Of a DNA stretch of 64,000 nucleotides, positions 1-9,648 are shown piece after piece. The stretch spans positions 310,001 through 374,000 of the forward strand of contig UCII01000011.1 of the NCBI GenBank assembly GCA_900472485.1, in the 5' to 3' direction. A model generated the notes under the pieces. That model had not been told where the DNA came from. It did no database searches and saw only the letters and a program-made list of their open reading frames with translations. How positions within the stretch are numbered: the first letter of the stretch is position 1; each line of letters opens with the position of its first letter. This stretch comes from Hyphomicrobiales bacterium (GTDB taxonomy: Bacteria; Pseudomonadota; Alphaproteobacteria; Rhizobiales; Rhizobiaceae). The position numbers and the translations under genes were made by a program.

Positions 1-438
1 ACGTAGTCGCCAAGATTGAAGTTCATCGTGCCGCAATCGAGCGTGCAGATTTCCGGCAGGCATTCGGCGACGTGGCTGACGCGCTCGGTGGCGCCGGCCA
101 TATCGGTACCCTTGGCATTCAGCGGCAGGGGGCTCTCGACATCGCCGAAAATCAGGTCGCCGCCCATGCCGGCGGTCAGATTGAGCACGACATCGATGTC
201 AGCCGAACGGATACGGTCCGTCACTTCCCTGTAAAGCTCGTTGCGGCGGCTGGCAGCACCCGTTTCCGGATCGCGGACATGGCAGTGAACCACGGCCGCC
301 CCAGCCTTGGCGGCGTCGATCGCGGATTCCGCGATCTGCTTGGGAGTGATCGGAACATGGCTGGATTTGGAAACGGTGTCGCCAGCGCCAGTCACGGCAC
401 AGGTGATGAAGACGTCGCGATTCATCGCAAGAGGCATT
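1..438 (-). CDS. Beta-keto acid cleavage enzyme (BKACE, DUF849), partial
   Basis: This is the first 146 residues of a beta-keto acid cleavage enzyme, cut by the window edge. Family members are zinc enzymes that cleave a beta-keto acid with acetyl-CoA to give acetoacetate and a new CoA ester. Seen here: the zinc-ligand motif [11 protein letters not shown] with His51 and His53, and the conserved LDCGTMNF segment near residue 135. The start at 438 follows a GGGAGAAC ribosome site; an in-frame ATG 12 bases downstream is a weaker alternative. The gene is divergent from a GlxA-type AraC regulator, the arrangement known for carnitine catabolism, where a BKACE cleaves 3-dehydrocarnitine to glycine betaine. 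That substrate is inferred from context; other beta-keto acids remain possible. Confidence 0.85.
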
Positions 439-543
439 TTTGTTCTCCCTCGTATTGAGGACATTACGAGCTATGACGTGCCTTCATGCTTTGCATTGTC
501 GGAAGTATTCGATACAGTTTCGGAACGCTTGGAGGAATGCGTG

Positions 544-1536
544 ATGCTGACAGCGGCAAACGAGACACTCGATATCGACCTCCTGATCCTTCCGGAAACG
601 AACCTGATCCTGATCGCTTCGGTGATCGAACCGTTGCGTGGGGCCAACCGCATCTCCGGGGCGGAGCTTTATCGCTGGCGGCTCCTCACTCCGGATGGCT
701 CTCCCGCTGAGACGACGAGCCTTATCCCGGTGCCCGCCTGCTCCGGCTTTCGCCCGACATCGGACGCTACACCGCTTTTCGTGCTCGCCAGCTACAATTG
801 GCGGCGCAGCGCCACGCAGGCGCTGAAGATGCAGCTGTCACAGACCGCACGCCATAGATCGCTGGTCGCCGGCATTGAATCCGGCACGTGGCTGCTGGCC
901 GAAGCAAGTTTGCTGGATAATGTCTCCGCTGCCGTCCACTGGGAGGACTATGATGATTTCGCGCTCGCCTATCCTCAGGTGCACGCGGTTAAGGATCGCT
1001 ATGTGATCGACGGCAAGCGGATCACCACGGCAGGTTCGCTGCCGACGGTCGATCTGATGTTGGAAATCATCCGGCGGCGGCAGGGCTATTCGCTGGCGCT
1101 GGAAGTCAGCCGGCTGTTCATCTACGAGCCGGCGAGCACACAGAGTGTGGCAGAACTTTCGCCATCGACGGCCGGCCTGCGCATGCGCGATCCGCGAGTT
1201 GCTCAAGCAATCCGTCTGATGGAGGACCATATCGAGCAGCCGTTGGTGCTGACACGTCTCGCCCGCCGGGTCGGCGTCAGCGCCCGCCACTTGCAGGCGC
1301 TTTTTCAGGAGAGTATCGGCGCGCCGCCGCATGTGCATTATCTGGCGCTGAGGCTCAATGCAGCGCGGCGCAAGGTCATCGAGACGAAAGCCTCGTTTGC
1401 CGAGATTGCCGCCATGACAGGCTTCAATTCGGCATCGGCCTTTTCCCGCAGTTACCGTGCCAGCTTTTCCGAAAGTCCGTCCGGCACGCGCCGCAGACTG
1501 CGCCGGCGCATTATGGCTGAAGTAGGGCCGACATAG
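544..1536 (+). CDS. GlxA-family AraC-type transcriptional regulator
   Basis: A 330-residue regulator of the GlxA type: a DJ-1/PfpI-like amidotransferase-fold sensor domain (about residues 1-190) and a C-terminal AraC double helix-turn-helix (about 225-320, with RVGVSARHLQALFQE and FAEIAAMTGFNSASAFSRSY). The start at 544 is chosen because GGAGGA lies seven bases upstream; longer in-frame extensions have no ribosome site and run into the promoter of the divergent BKACE gene. GlxA-type proteins such as CdhR, GbdR and ArgR control catabolism of quaternary amines and amino acids. Divergence from a BKACE gene suggests a CdhR-like role in carnitine use; this is inference. Its last 26 bases overlap the convergent LysR gene. 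Confidence 0.85.
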   Translation: MLTAANETLDIDLLILPETNLILIASVIEPLRGANRISGAELYRWRLLTPDGSPAETTSLIPVPACSGFRPTSDATPLFVLASYNWRRSATQALKMQLSQTARHRSLVAGIESGTWLLAEASLLDNVSAAVHWEDYDDFALAYPQVHAVKDRYVIDGKRITTAGSLPTVDLMLEIIRRRQGYSLALEVSRLFIYEPASTQSVAELSPSTAGLRMRDPRVAQAIRLMEDHIEQPLVLTRLARRVGVSARHLQALFQESIGAPPHVHYLALRLNAARRKVIETKASFAEIAAMTGFNSASAFSRSYRASFSESPSGTRRRLRRRIMAEVGPT

Positions 1537-2386
1537 GCCGGAAGGCCTCGCGCACCATCTCTGCCAGTTCCCGGATCGCCTCGCTCGAATGATAGGGATT
1601 GCGTCGAAGCACGACGCGCGATGAATCCACAGGTGGGAAACCATCGTCACTGGTCAGCTCGCGGCACCCATGCGGAATGTTACTGCGCGACAGGGTGGTC
1701 ACGGCAAGCCCGGCGGAGACGGCGTTCTTCAAGCCCGAACTCGTATCGGCGATGAAGGCGATGCGATAGGCGCGGCCCTGCTGCTCCAGCGAGCGCAAGG
1801 CGAAGTCGCGCGCCCATGTCGAGTTGCGATAGGTGGCAACAGGCAGCGGCACGCCATCATGCAGGCGATGCACCATGGATGTCACCCAGACCGTGGGATC
1901 GATGCAGAGAACTTCGCCCTTGTTCTGGTTGCTCCAATCGAAGACGACGGCGAGATCCAGTTCGTCTTTTTCCAGAGCGGCCAGGTTATGCGCCGTATAA
2001 TCGCAGGAGACGGTGACTTCGACCGCCGGATGCCTCACAGCGAAAGCGGCCAGTGCCGCCGGCAACACAGTCTGGCTATATTCCTCCGGAATGCCGATCC
2101 GGACCGGCCCGTCGAGCGGCTTCGTGCGGATATTCGCCGCCGCCTCGTTCAGGAGTTCGATCACGCGCTGCGCGTAGGGAAGCAATTGAGTGCCGGCTCG
2201 GGTGAGAACGGCCCCACGGGCACTTCTTTCGAAGAGCGTTTCACCGATCGTATCCTCGAGCCGCTTGATCTGAGCGCTGACGGCCGATTGGGTACGGCCG
2301 ATCCTTTGAGCGGCCGTGGAAAAATTGGACGTCTCGGTGATGACGAGGAACGTCCGCAGCAGGTCGCTTTCGATGGGGTCGCGCAT
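1511..2386 (-). CDS. LysR-family transcriptional regulator
   Basis: A 291-residue LysR regulator, normal length for the family. The N-terminal winged helix-turn-helix covers about residues 7-65 (NFSTAAQRIGRTQSAVSAQI), followed by a linker helix and a periplasmic-binding-like effector domain (about 92-285). It is divergent from the EamA transporter gene across a 110-base gap that holds an AT-rich, partly dyad-symmetric stretch around 2395-2430, so the likely target is that transporter and perhaps the flavoenzyme beyond it. Its 3' end overlaps the convergent GlxA-type regulator. The effector is not deducible from sequence. Confidence 0.88.
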   Translation of the reverse strand: MRDPIESDLLRTFLVITETSNFSTAAQRIGRTQSAVSAQIKRLEDTIGETLFERSARGAVLTRAGTQLLPYAQRVIELLNEAAANIRTKPLDGPVRIGIPEEYSQTVLPAALAAFAVRHPAVEVTVSCDYTAHNLAALEKDELDLAVVFDWSNQNKGEVLCIDPTVWVTSMVHRLHDGVPLPVATYRNSTWARDFALRSLEQQGRAYRIAFIADTSSGLKNAVSAGLAVTTLSRSNIPHGCRELTSDDGFPPVDSSRVVLRRNPYHSSEAIRELAEMVREAFRPMSALLQP

Positions 2387-2496
2387 GACACGTTACAAAT
2401 ATTTCTGATAGCTACTATCTCTACTATTCGTTTGCCTGATGTCAAATATCGGCGCACACAAGGGCGTTCCTTCTGCTTCGTTCCTCGAGTCCGTAC

Positions 2497-3414
2497 ATGA
2501 CATTCCAGCTTCCAACCCGCTCCGCTTTTGCCAGCGACTACGAGAGGGGCGTTATACTCGTGGCAACGGCAATGCTTGCGTGGAGCTGCAGCGGCATCTA
2601 TGCCCGCCTGTTGACCACGGATATATGGACGGCGATCGCCTGGCGGTCGCTGTTCGGCGGCTTGTTTCTGCTGATACCCAGCTTTTTCCTCGAAGGCGGG
2701 TTTTCGCGGCGGCAATGGGCATCGATCTTTCATCCCGCCGGGCTGGCGATGCTGGTCTGCCAGACGATCAGCCAGGCCTGCTTCATCGGCGCGCTCTATA
2801 TGACGACGGTCGCCAATGTGACCATGATCTACGCGACCGCGCCGTTCATCGCCGCGTTTCTCAGCTGGACCATGCTGAAGGAGCGGGTCGCGAATCGGAC
2901 CTTGATCGCTGGCGGCATCTGCCTCGTCGGCGTGGCGGTCATCGTTGCCTCATCGATCGGCGGCGGCACGGGCATCGGCGATCTGCTGGCGCTCGGCATG
3001 ACAGTCACCTTCGCCCTCATCATCGTCATCCCACGCATGGATCCGAGCATTCCGATCCTGCCATCGAGTGTCGTCAGCGGGCTTTTGACATTCGTCGTCT
3101 TCGTGCCCTTTGCCTCGACAAGCTCGGTGGATGTTCACAACTGGCTTCTGCTTGCCGCTTTCGGGGCGACGAATTTCGCGCTCGCTTTTGTCCTCTTCCT
3201 GTTCGGTTCGAGAAAAATGCCGGCTGCCGACGCTGCGCTTATCAGCTCGATGGAGATCGTGCTGACGCCATTCTGGGTCTGGCTCTTCTTCTCGGAGATG
3301 CCGCCGGTTGCCACCTTTATCGGGGGGGCGATCATCTTCGCAACGATCGTCTGGCACACGGCCATCGACCTCCGGCATAGCCGCCGCCGTCGGACTCCCG
3401 TCAATCGGCTATAG
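2497..3414 (+). CDS. DMT-family (EamA) transporter
   Basis: A 305-residue integral membrane protein with about ten hydrophobic helices arranged as two EamA repeats (about residues 18-150 and 160-295). It ends in a basic tail of the usual cytoplasmic type (RHSRRRR). Members of the drug/metabolite superfamily move small metabolites, often as exporters. It is divergent from a LysR regulator and lies 67 bases upstream of the flavin demethylase gene, so co-transcription with that enzyme is plausible. Substrate is unknown; a betaine or related amine would fit the neighbours, by inference only. Confidence 0.85.
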   Translation: MTFQLPTRSAFASDYERGVILVATAMLAWSCSGIYARLLTTDIWTAIAWRSLFGGLFLLIPSFFLEGGFSRRQWASIFHPAGLAMLVCQTISQACFIGALYMTTVANVTMIYATAPFIAAFLSWTMLKERVANRTLIAGGICLVGVAVIVASSIGGGTGIGDLLALGMTVTFALIIVIPRMDPSIPILPSSVVSGLLTFVVFVPFASTSSVDVHNWLLLAAFGATNFALAFVLFLFGSRKMPAADAALISSMEIVLTPFWVWLFFSEMPPVATFIGGAIIFATIVWHTAIDLRHSRRRRTPVNRL

Positions 3415-3481
3415 CCATAACTTCTTGTCTCGGCAAAGATAGCGGTTCGAGCCTCGACTTCATAAAAGCGATGAAAGCGAC

Positions 3482-5524
3482 ATGACCTCCAACGATCCCT
3501 TGCTCCAGCCCTATCAGCTCAAGCACCTGACACTGAAGAACCGTATCATGTCGACGGCGCATGAGCCGGCCTATTCGGAAGGCGGCATGCCGACGGATCG
3601 CTACAGGCTCTATCATCGTGAGAAGGCAAAGGGAGGCATCGCGCTGACGATGACGGCGGGCTCGGCGATCGTGTCAGCGGATTCGCCGCCGGCCTTCGGC
3701 AATCTGCATGCCTATCGCGATGAGATTGTGCCCTGGCTGAAGAAGCTTGCCGACGACTGTCACGAGTTCGGGGCTGCTGTCATGATCCAGCTGACCCATC
3801 TCGGTCGTCGCACCGGCTGGAACAAAGGCGACTGGCTGCCCGTGCTGGCGCCATCGCCAATCCGCGAGCCGGCGCATCGCGCCTTTCCGAAGGCGGCTGA
3901 AGATTGGGATATCAAACGGATCATTGGCGACTTTGCGGCAGCGGCACAACGCATGCAGGCGGCCGGCCTCGACGGTATCGAGATCGAGGCCTACGGCCAT
4001 CTGACCGACGGCTTCTGGTCACCGGCAACCAACCGGCGCGATGACGAATTCGGCGGTTCTATCGAAAACCGCATGCGGTTTTCGATGATGATGACAGAGG
4101 CCATCCGCAAGGCGGTCGGCCCGGAGTTCATCGTCGGCATGCGCATGGTGGCGGACGAGGACTGGGAGAAGGGGCTTTCGCGGGAAGAAGGCGTCGAGAT
4201 CGCCAGGCGGCTGGTTGCGTCGGGGAACATCGATTTCCTCAATATCATCCGTGGTCATATCGACAGCGACGCGGCGCTCAACAATGTCATTCCGATACAG
4301 GGCATGGCCTCGGCGCCGCATCTCGATTTTGCGGGCGAGGTGAGGGCCGCGACGAAATTCCCCGTCTTCCATGCGGCCCGCATCAGCGATGTCGCGACGG
4401 CGCGTCATGCGATCGCGGAAGGCAAGCTCGATATGGTCGGCATGACGCGCGCCCATATCGCCGACCCACATATCGTCAACAAGGTAATGTCCGGGCAGGA
4501 GGCCAATATCCGTCCCTGCGTCGGCGCAACCTACTGTCTCGACCGCATCTATGAGGGCGGCGAGGCGCTCTGTATTCATAATGCGGCAACCGGCCGCGAG
4601 GCCGAGATGCCGCATCGGATCGAGCGTGCGGCGGCGTCGCGCAAGGCTGTCGTCATCGGTGCTGGGCCTGCGGGCCTTGAGGCCGCGCGCGTGCTGGCCG
4701 AGCGCGGCCATAAGGTCGACGTGTTGGAGGCGAGCAGCAAGGCCGGCGGACAGGTGAATCTGCTCACCCGCAACCCGCGCCGCAAGGAGATGATCGGCAT
4801 CATCGACTGGCGGCTGGCGGAGCTGGAGCGGTTGGGCGTCACGATCCACTACGACGTCTACGCGGGAGCTGACGATGTTATGGCGTTCGAGCCTGATCTC
4901 GTCATCGTGGCGACGGGTGGCATCGCGCAATCTCCCGAGTTGGAGAGCGGCGACAGCCTCGTCACCTCCTCCTGGGACATTCTGGCCGGTGCCGTTAAGG
5001 CCGAGGGCCAGGTGCTACTTTACGACGATAATGGCGGACATCCGGGCATGTCGGCGGCCGAAGTCATTGCCAATGGCGGTGCCGAACTGGAACTCGTCTC
5101 GCCGGAACGTTTTTTTGCGCCCGAGATGGGCGGCATGAACCATGTGCCCTATGCCAAGACCTTCGCCGAGAAGAATGTCCGTGTCACGATCAATACGAGG
5201 CTCAAATCAGTGCGGCGCGATGGCAATGCATTAGTTGCGGTTCTAGGGTCCGATTTCTCGGAGGAGACGCAATGGGAGCGGCGGGTGTCCCAGGTGGTCG
5301 TCGAACACGGCACCGTCGCGAATGATGAGCTTTATCTTGAGCTAAAGGCCTCATCGCGCAATCTTGGTGCGGTCGATTATCCTGCATTGATCGCACGTCG
5401 ATCGCCGCTGCCGGTCAGGAACGAAACTGGTTCCTTCGATTTGATCCGTATCGGTGACGCGATCGCGAGCCGTAATATCCATGCAGCGATTTACGACGCG
5501 TTGCGTTATTGCTCGCTTCTGTGA
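3482..5524 (+). CDS. FMN/FAD flavin oxidoreductase, DgcA/StcD-like demethylase
   Basis: A 680-residue two-part flavoenzyme. Residues about 5-370 form an Old-Yellow-Enzyme TIM barrel for FMN; residues about 388-670 form a pyridine-nucleotide-disulphide-type FAD/NAD domain with the dinucleotide motif VVIGAGPAGLEAA. Between them lies the iron-sulphur segment with Cys346, Cys352 and Cys364; where 2,4-dienoyl-CoA reductase has a further cysteine this protein has Ala349. Length and layout match trimethylamine dehydrogenase relatives that demethylate dimethylglycine (DgcA) or N-methylproline (StcD). With the BKACE and GlxA regulator upstream, oxidative N-demethylation of a betaine breakdown product is the best guess. 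A dienoyl-CoA reductase role is less likely. Confidence 0.8.
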   Translation: MTSNDPLLQPYQLKHLTLKNRIMSTAHEPAYSEGGMPTDRYRLYHREKAKGGIALTMTAGSAIVSADSPPAFGNLHAYRDEIVPWLKKLADDCHEFGAAVMIQLTHLGRRTGWNKGDWLPVLAPSPIREPAHRAFPKAAEDWDIKRIIGDFAAAAQRMQAAGLDGIEIEAYGHLTDGFWSPATNRRDDEFGGSIENRMRFSMMMTEAIRKAVGPEFIVGMRMVADEDWEKGLSREEGVEIARRLVASGNIDFLNIIRGHIDSDAALNNVIPIQGMASAPHLDFAGEVRAATKFPVFHAARISDVATARHAIAEGKLDMVGMTRAHIADPHIVNKVMSGQEANIRPCVGATYCLDRIYEGGEALCIHNAATGREAEMPHRIERAAASRKAVVIGAGPAGLEAARVLAERGHKVDVLEASSKAGGQVNLLTRNPRRKEMIGIIDWRLAELERLGVTIHYDVYAGADDVMAFEPDLVIVATGGIAQSPELESGDSLVTSSWDILAGAVKAEGQVLLYDDNGGHPGMSAAEVIANGGAELELVSPERFFAPEMGGMNHVPYAKTFAEKNVRVTINTRLKSVRRDGNALVAVLGSDFSEETQWERRVSQVVVEHGTVANDELYLELKASSRNLGAVDYPALIARRSPLPVRNETGSFDLIRIGDAIASRNIHAAIYDALRYCSLL

Positions 5525-5740
5525 GCCGGCAACCATTGGCCTTTGCTGGATTTCAGCATAAATTTTATTTAAATCAATGTGATATAATAGAAATCTTAAG
5601 TGATAAATCAAGTTCTGCGACCGCCACGACGTAGGCTGTCAGCGCCGCCTTAATTTTGAAACAAAATGTAACAACTTATAACACCCCGTTATCGGCCGAA
5701 TCATTATATTTGGGCGTCTGAATGAACGAGAGGTTGTTTG

Positions 5741-6103
5741 ATGCTGGCTAACCATGCGCCGTCCCCTTCGCAGACCGATGTGCTGATCTGTCTGGATAAT
5801 CAGCAAATTGCCTCGCGCATCAGTTCGCTTCTGTCGCAACAGGGATTGACGGTCGCAGCGATGCCGACGACCGGTCTTCAGGAACAGTTCGATCCAACCG
5901 GCTGTCACCTGGTGGTGACGCATACCGCGATGATCGGGGACGTGCGGAGGCGGCTGAACTTGCCGGTCGTCAACATCGAGACCTTCATATTCGATCGCCC
6001 CGATCACGTAACCGAGGGAGCTGCGCGGCACTTCGACGGCGAGGCTTTCGTCAAGCGCGTTTTCTCGGTCATGAATGGTACCCAAAGGCGCGCAGCTGAG
6101 TGA
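5741..6103 (+). CDS. Hypothetical protein, 120 aa
   Basis: I do not recognise this protein. It is 120 residues, soluble, without signal peptide or membrane helix. It opens with a beta-strand/helix pattern (DVLICLDNQQIASRISSLLSQ) like a receiver or PTS IIB-type fold, but no phosphorylation-site residue is evident. The ATG at 5741 is chosen because GAGAGG lies seven bases upstream. The gene is monocistronic: a 216-base spacer precedes it and the convergent ABC ATPase gene begins its 3' end 23 bases away. Codon use and lack of frame problems suggest a real gene. Confidence 0.6.
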   Translation: MLANHAPSPSQTDVLICLDNQQIASRISSLLSQQGLTVAAMPTTGLQEQFDPTGCHLVVTHTAMIGDVRRRLNLPVVNIETFIFDRPDHVTEGAARHFDGEAFVKRVFSVMNGTQRRAAE

Positions 6104-6125
6104 TTTAAGTCAGCAGAGCCGTCTT

Positions 6126-7190
<1,065 letters not shown>

Positions 7191-7207
7191 GACATTCTTC
7201 CCTTGGA

Positions 7208-8722
7208 TCAATGCTTCTTGCGGATGCGCAACGCCTGGTATGGCTTGCCCGGCAGTTCCACGCCGAAGGCGGCATCCGCCTTGCCGCCGCGCACGATGGC
7301 GCCATGGCGCGTCGGATGCGGGACCGGCGCTTCCACCTTCTTGGCAGGCGTGATCGTCATCTCCCATGTGTCGATGATGTCGACATCATAGTCGGTTCCA
7401 TCCTTCGGCAGACCGGTGGACCAGATGACCGGCTGGTGCTCGCCGAGATAGATGTAGCTGACATCACCATCCCTGGCGCCGGAAACGCGCGTCCACGGCC
7501 ATTCGCCATAGGAGGACATGGGTTCGAGGCCGTTGGCCACATCCTGCTCCAGCAGGTCGCGCAGGAAGCCGATGCGCTTCCAGGCCTCGCCGCGCAGCTC
7601 GCCGCCCTTTGCCCACCAGATCAGATCTTCCGGATGCGAATAGGTTTCGCCGTGGCCGGCATAGCCGCCGCGCGTCACCGTGATCCAGAAGCGATGTACC
7701 AGTTCCTGCGCCGTCAGATTGCCCCAGGACTGGATAATGTTGCCTTCATATTCCGGCTCGTCGTTGACAACAGGCTTGCCATAGGCCTCGCGCCATTCCT
7801 GCGTGCGCTTCACATCCCAGTTCTGGATGCAGGTATGGGTCACCCACGGCTTGCGATGATCGAAGTTCATCGTCGGCTCGCCATTGTGGATCGACTTTAG
7901 ATGGCCGTAGGGATCGTTCTCTTCGAGAATGTGGAAATAGCGGTCCCACTGCTGCAGCGGCTTGGTGTCGAGAAGAAAGTCGTACTCATTGGCAAGTGCC
8001 CACCAGACATTGCGATAGGCGGCAAGGCGCGCCGCGAGATAGGCGACGTAGCGGAAATCCTGGTCGGCCGACATATCGGCATAGCCCCAGCGGTCGTAAG
8101 GATGAAACATGATAATATCGGCTTCGATGCCAAGATCGCAAAGGGCTGCGACTTGGCCCTCGAAATGGCGGAAGAGGATAGGGTTCGGCCGGTCGAAATC
8201 CTCCTTGCCGTCGGCACCCTTTTCGAAGCAGGCGTAGAGCGGCTCGTTGACGTTATAGGGATAATCCTTGGGGAAGACGCCCATGCGGATCTTGTTGAAG
8301 CGCGATTTCTTCAGCGTATCGAGCGTTCGGGCCTGCATCTCGAGCGGTTGGTGTGTCCAGGCATAGCAGGTCGTGCCGAACGACAGGAACGGCTTGCCGT
8401 CGGCATAGGCGAAATGGAACTTGTTATGGACATGCACGGGGCCGTGGTTGCCCTCGGATGGCTTGGTCGCGACGAAAGAACCGGTCTTGCCGGCCAGTTC
8501 CGATGTCTTCGAGCGCGTGCGAAACGACCAATCGCCTTCATTGTCCGGCATGAAGCGAACACGATAGACGCCGTCGCCATCGTAGAAGCCGGGCACGCGG
8601 ATCTCGCGGCTGTTCTGGCTGAAGACGGCATCGAATGCCACATCGAGATAGGGATTGCCGCTCGAAGGACCGTTGAAGCCCGCTTCGAAGACTCCCCATT
8701 TTTCGACGGACGCGTTGGACAT
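7208..8722 (-). CDS. DUF5060/DUF4038/DUF5605 glycoside hydrolase, apiosidase-like
   Basis: A 504-residue enzyme with three parts: a DUF5060 beta-sandwich (about residues 8-80), a TIM-barrel DUF4038-type catalytic domain (about 95-400) and a DUF5605-like C-terminal sandwich (about 410-500). Candidate catalytic acids are Glu246 in WWALANEYD and Glu322 or Glu324 in VVNDEPEYEG. There is no signal peptide, so it acts in the cytoplasm. The start follows GAGGAG seven bases upstream. The DUF4038 clan includes GH140 beta-1,2-apiosidase of rhamnogalacturonan-II breakdown. Lying inside an ABC importer operon next to D-apiose catabolic genes, it probably releases apiose from an imported glycoside. Family membership is read from motifs; the substrate is inference. 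Confidence 0.75.
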   Translation of the reverse strand: MSNASVEKWGVFEAGFNGPSSGNPYLDVAFDAVFSQNSREIRVPGFYDGDGVYRVRFMPDNEGDWSFRTRSKTSELAGKTGSFVATKPSEGNHGPVHVHNKFHFAYADGKPFLSFGTTCYAWTHQPLEMQARTLDTLKKSRFNKIRMGVFPKDYPYNVNEPLYACFEKGADGKEDFDRPNPILFRHFEGQVAALCDLGIEADIIMFHPYDRWGYADMSADQDFRYVAYLAARLAAYRNVWWALANEYDFLLDTKPLQQWDRYFHILEENDPYGHLKSIHNGEPTMNFDHRKPWVTHTCIQNWDVKRTQEWREAYGKPVVNDEPEYEGNIIQSWGNLTAQELVHRFWITVTRGGYAGHGETYSHPEDLIWWAKGGELRGEAWKRIGFLRDLLEQDVANGLEPMSSYGEWPWTRVSGARDGDVSYIYLGEHQPVIWSTGLPKDGTDYDVDIIDTWEMTITPAKKVEAPVPHPTRHGAIVRGGKADAAFGVELPGKPYQALRIRKKH

Positions 8723-8760
8723 GATATTCTCCTCGGAAGATGTATGGATGGTCCGACCGC

Positions 8761-9648
8761 TCAGCCCTTGACCGCGCCGGAGGTGAGACCGGAAACGAAG
8801 TAGCGCTGGAAGATCAGATAGACGATAGTGGCCGGCAGCACGGTCATGACGATCGCCGCGTTCAATTGCCCGTAATCATTGGAAAACTGGCCCTGGAAGG
8901 ACATGAGCCCCAGCGGCAGCGTCCACATGTGCTGATCCTGCAGCAGCACGAGCGCCATGGCGAACTCGTTCCATGTCGAAACGAAATCCAGGATCAGCAG
9001 CGCGGCGAGCACTGGCAGGCAGACGGGCAGGAATATCCGGCGGAAGATGGTGAAGTGGCTTGCACCGTCGATCAGAGCGGCCTCCGACAATTCCTTCGGA
9101 ATGCCTTTGAAGAAACCGTGAAGGATGAAGACCTGGTAGGGCACGCCAAAGGCGATGTAAGGCAGGATCACGCCGGGGTAGGTGTCGATCAGACCGAGCG
9201 AATTGACCAGCGTGAAGAGCGGCGCCAGCATGACCTGAAATGGGATCATCGTGCCGAAAACGACGAGGAGCAGCAGCAACTTGCTGAACCGCAGCCGGAT
9301 CTTGGCGAGCGTATAGGCGGCCATCGCCGAGAGGATGAGACCGAGCGGCACCTTGATCACGGTGATGATGGTGCTGTTCAGGAAGGCATTGGCGAAATTG
9401 CCGCGGCCCCAGGCGCTCGAATAATTCTCGAAGGCCGGATCGAGCGGCGGCATGAAGGCGCCGGTCGATGTCACGTCGGCTTGCGGCTTCAAAGAGGTGA
9501 AGACGATGAAGATGAATGGCGCAAGCCAGATCGCAGCGACGATGAGAAGCGCGATCCATAGGCCGATCAGAACAGGGTCGCGCTTGCGCTTTGCCGGTGC
9601 AATCGTTTCGAAGTCGTCCGACGTGGATGTGGCCGATGCTGCCGTCAT
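8761..9648 (-). CDS. Sugar ABC transporter permease (MalG type)
   Basis: A 295-residue inner-membrane permease with six predicted helices and the EAA loop EAALIDGASHFTIFRRIFLP that docks the ATPase. The N-terminal 30 residues are polar and precede the first helix. It overlaps the upstream MalF-type gene by four bases (translational coupling) and lies 38 bases before the glycoside hydrolase gene. Together with the MalF-type partner it forms the channel of the second importer of this locus. Confidence 0.92.
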   Translation of the reverse strand: MTAASATSTSDDFETIAPAKRKRDPVLIGLWIALLIVAAIWLAPFIFIVFTSLKPQADVTSTGAFMPPLDPAFENYSSAWGRGNFANAFLNSTIITVIKVPLGLILSAMAAYTLAKIRLRFSKLLLLLVVFGTMIPFQVMLAPLFTLVNSLGLIDTYPGVILPYIAFGVPYQVFILHGFFKGIPKELSEAALIDGASHFTIFRRIFLPVCLPVLAALLILDFVSTWNEFAMALVLLQDQHMWTLPLGLMSFQGQFSNDYGQLNAAIVMTVLPATIVYLIFQRYFVSGLTSGAVKG

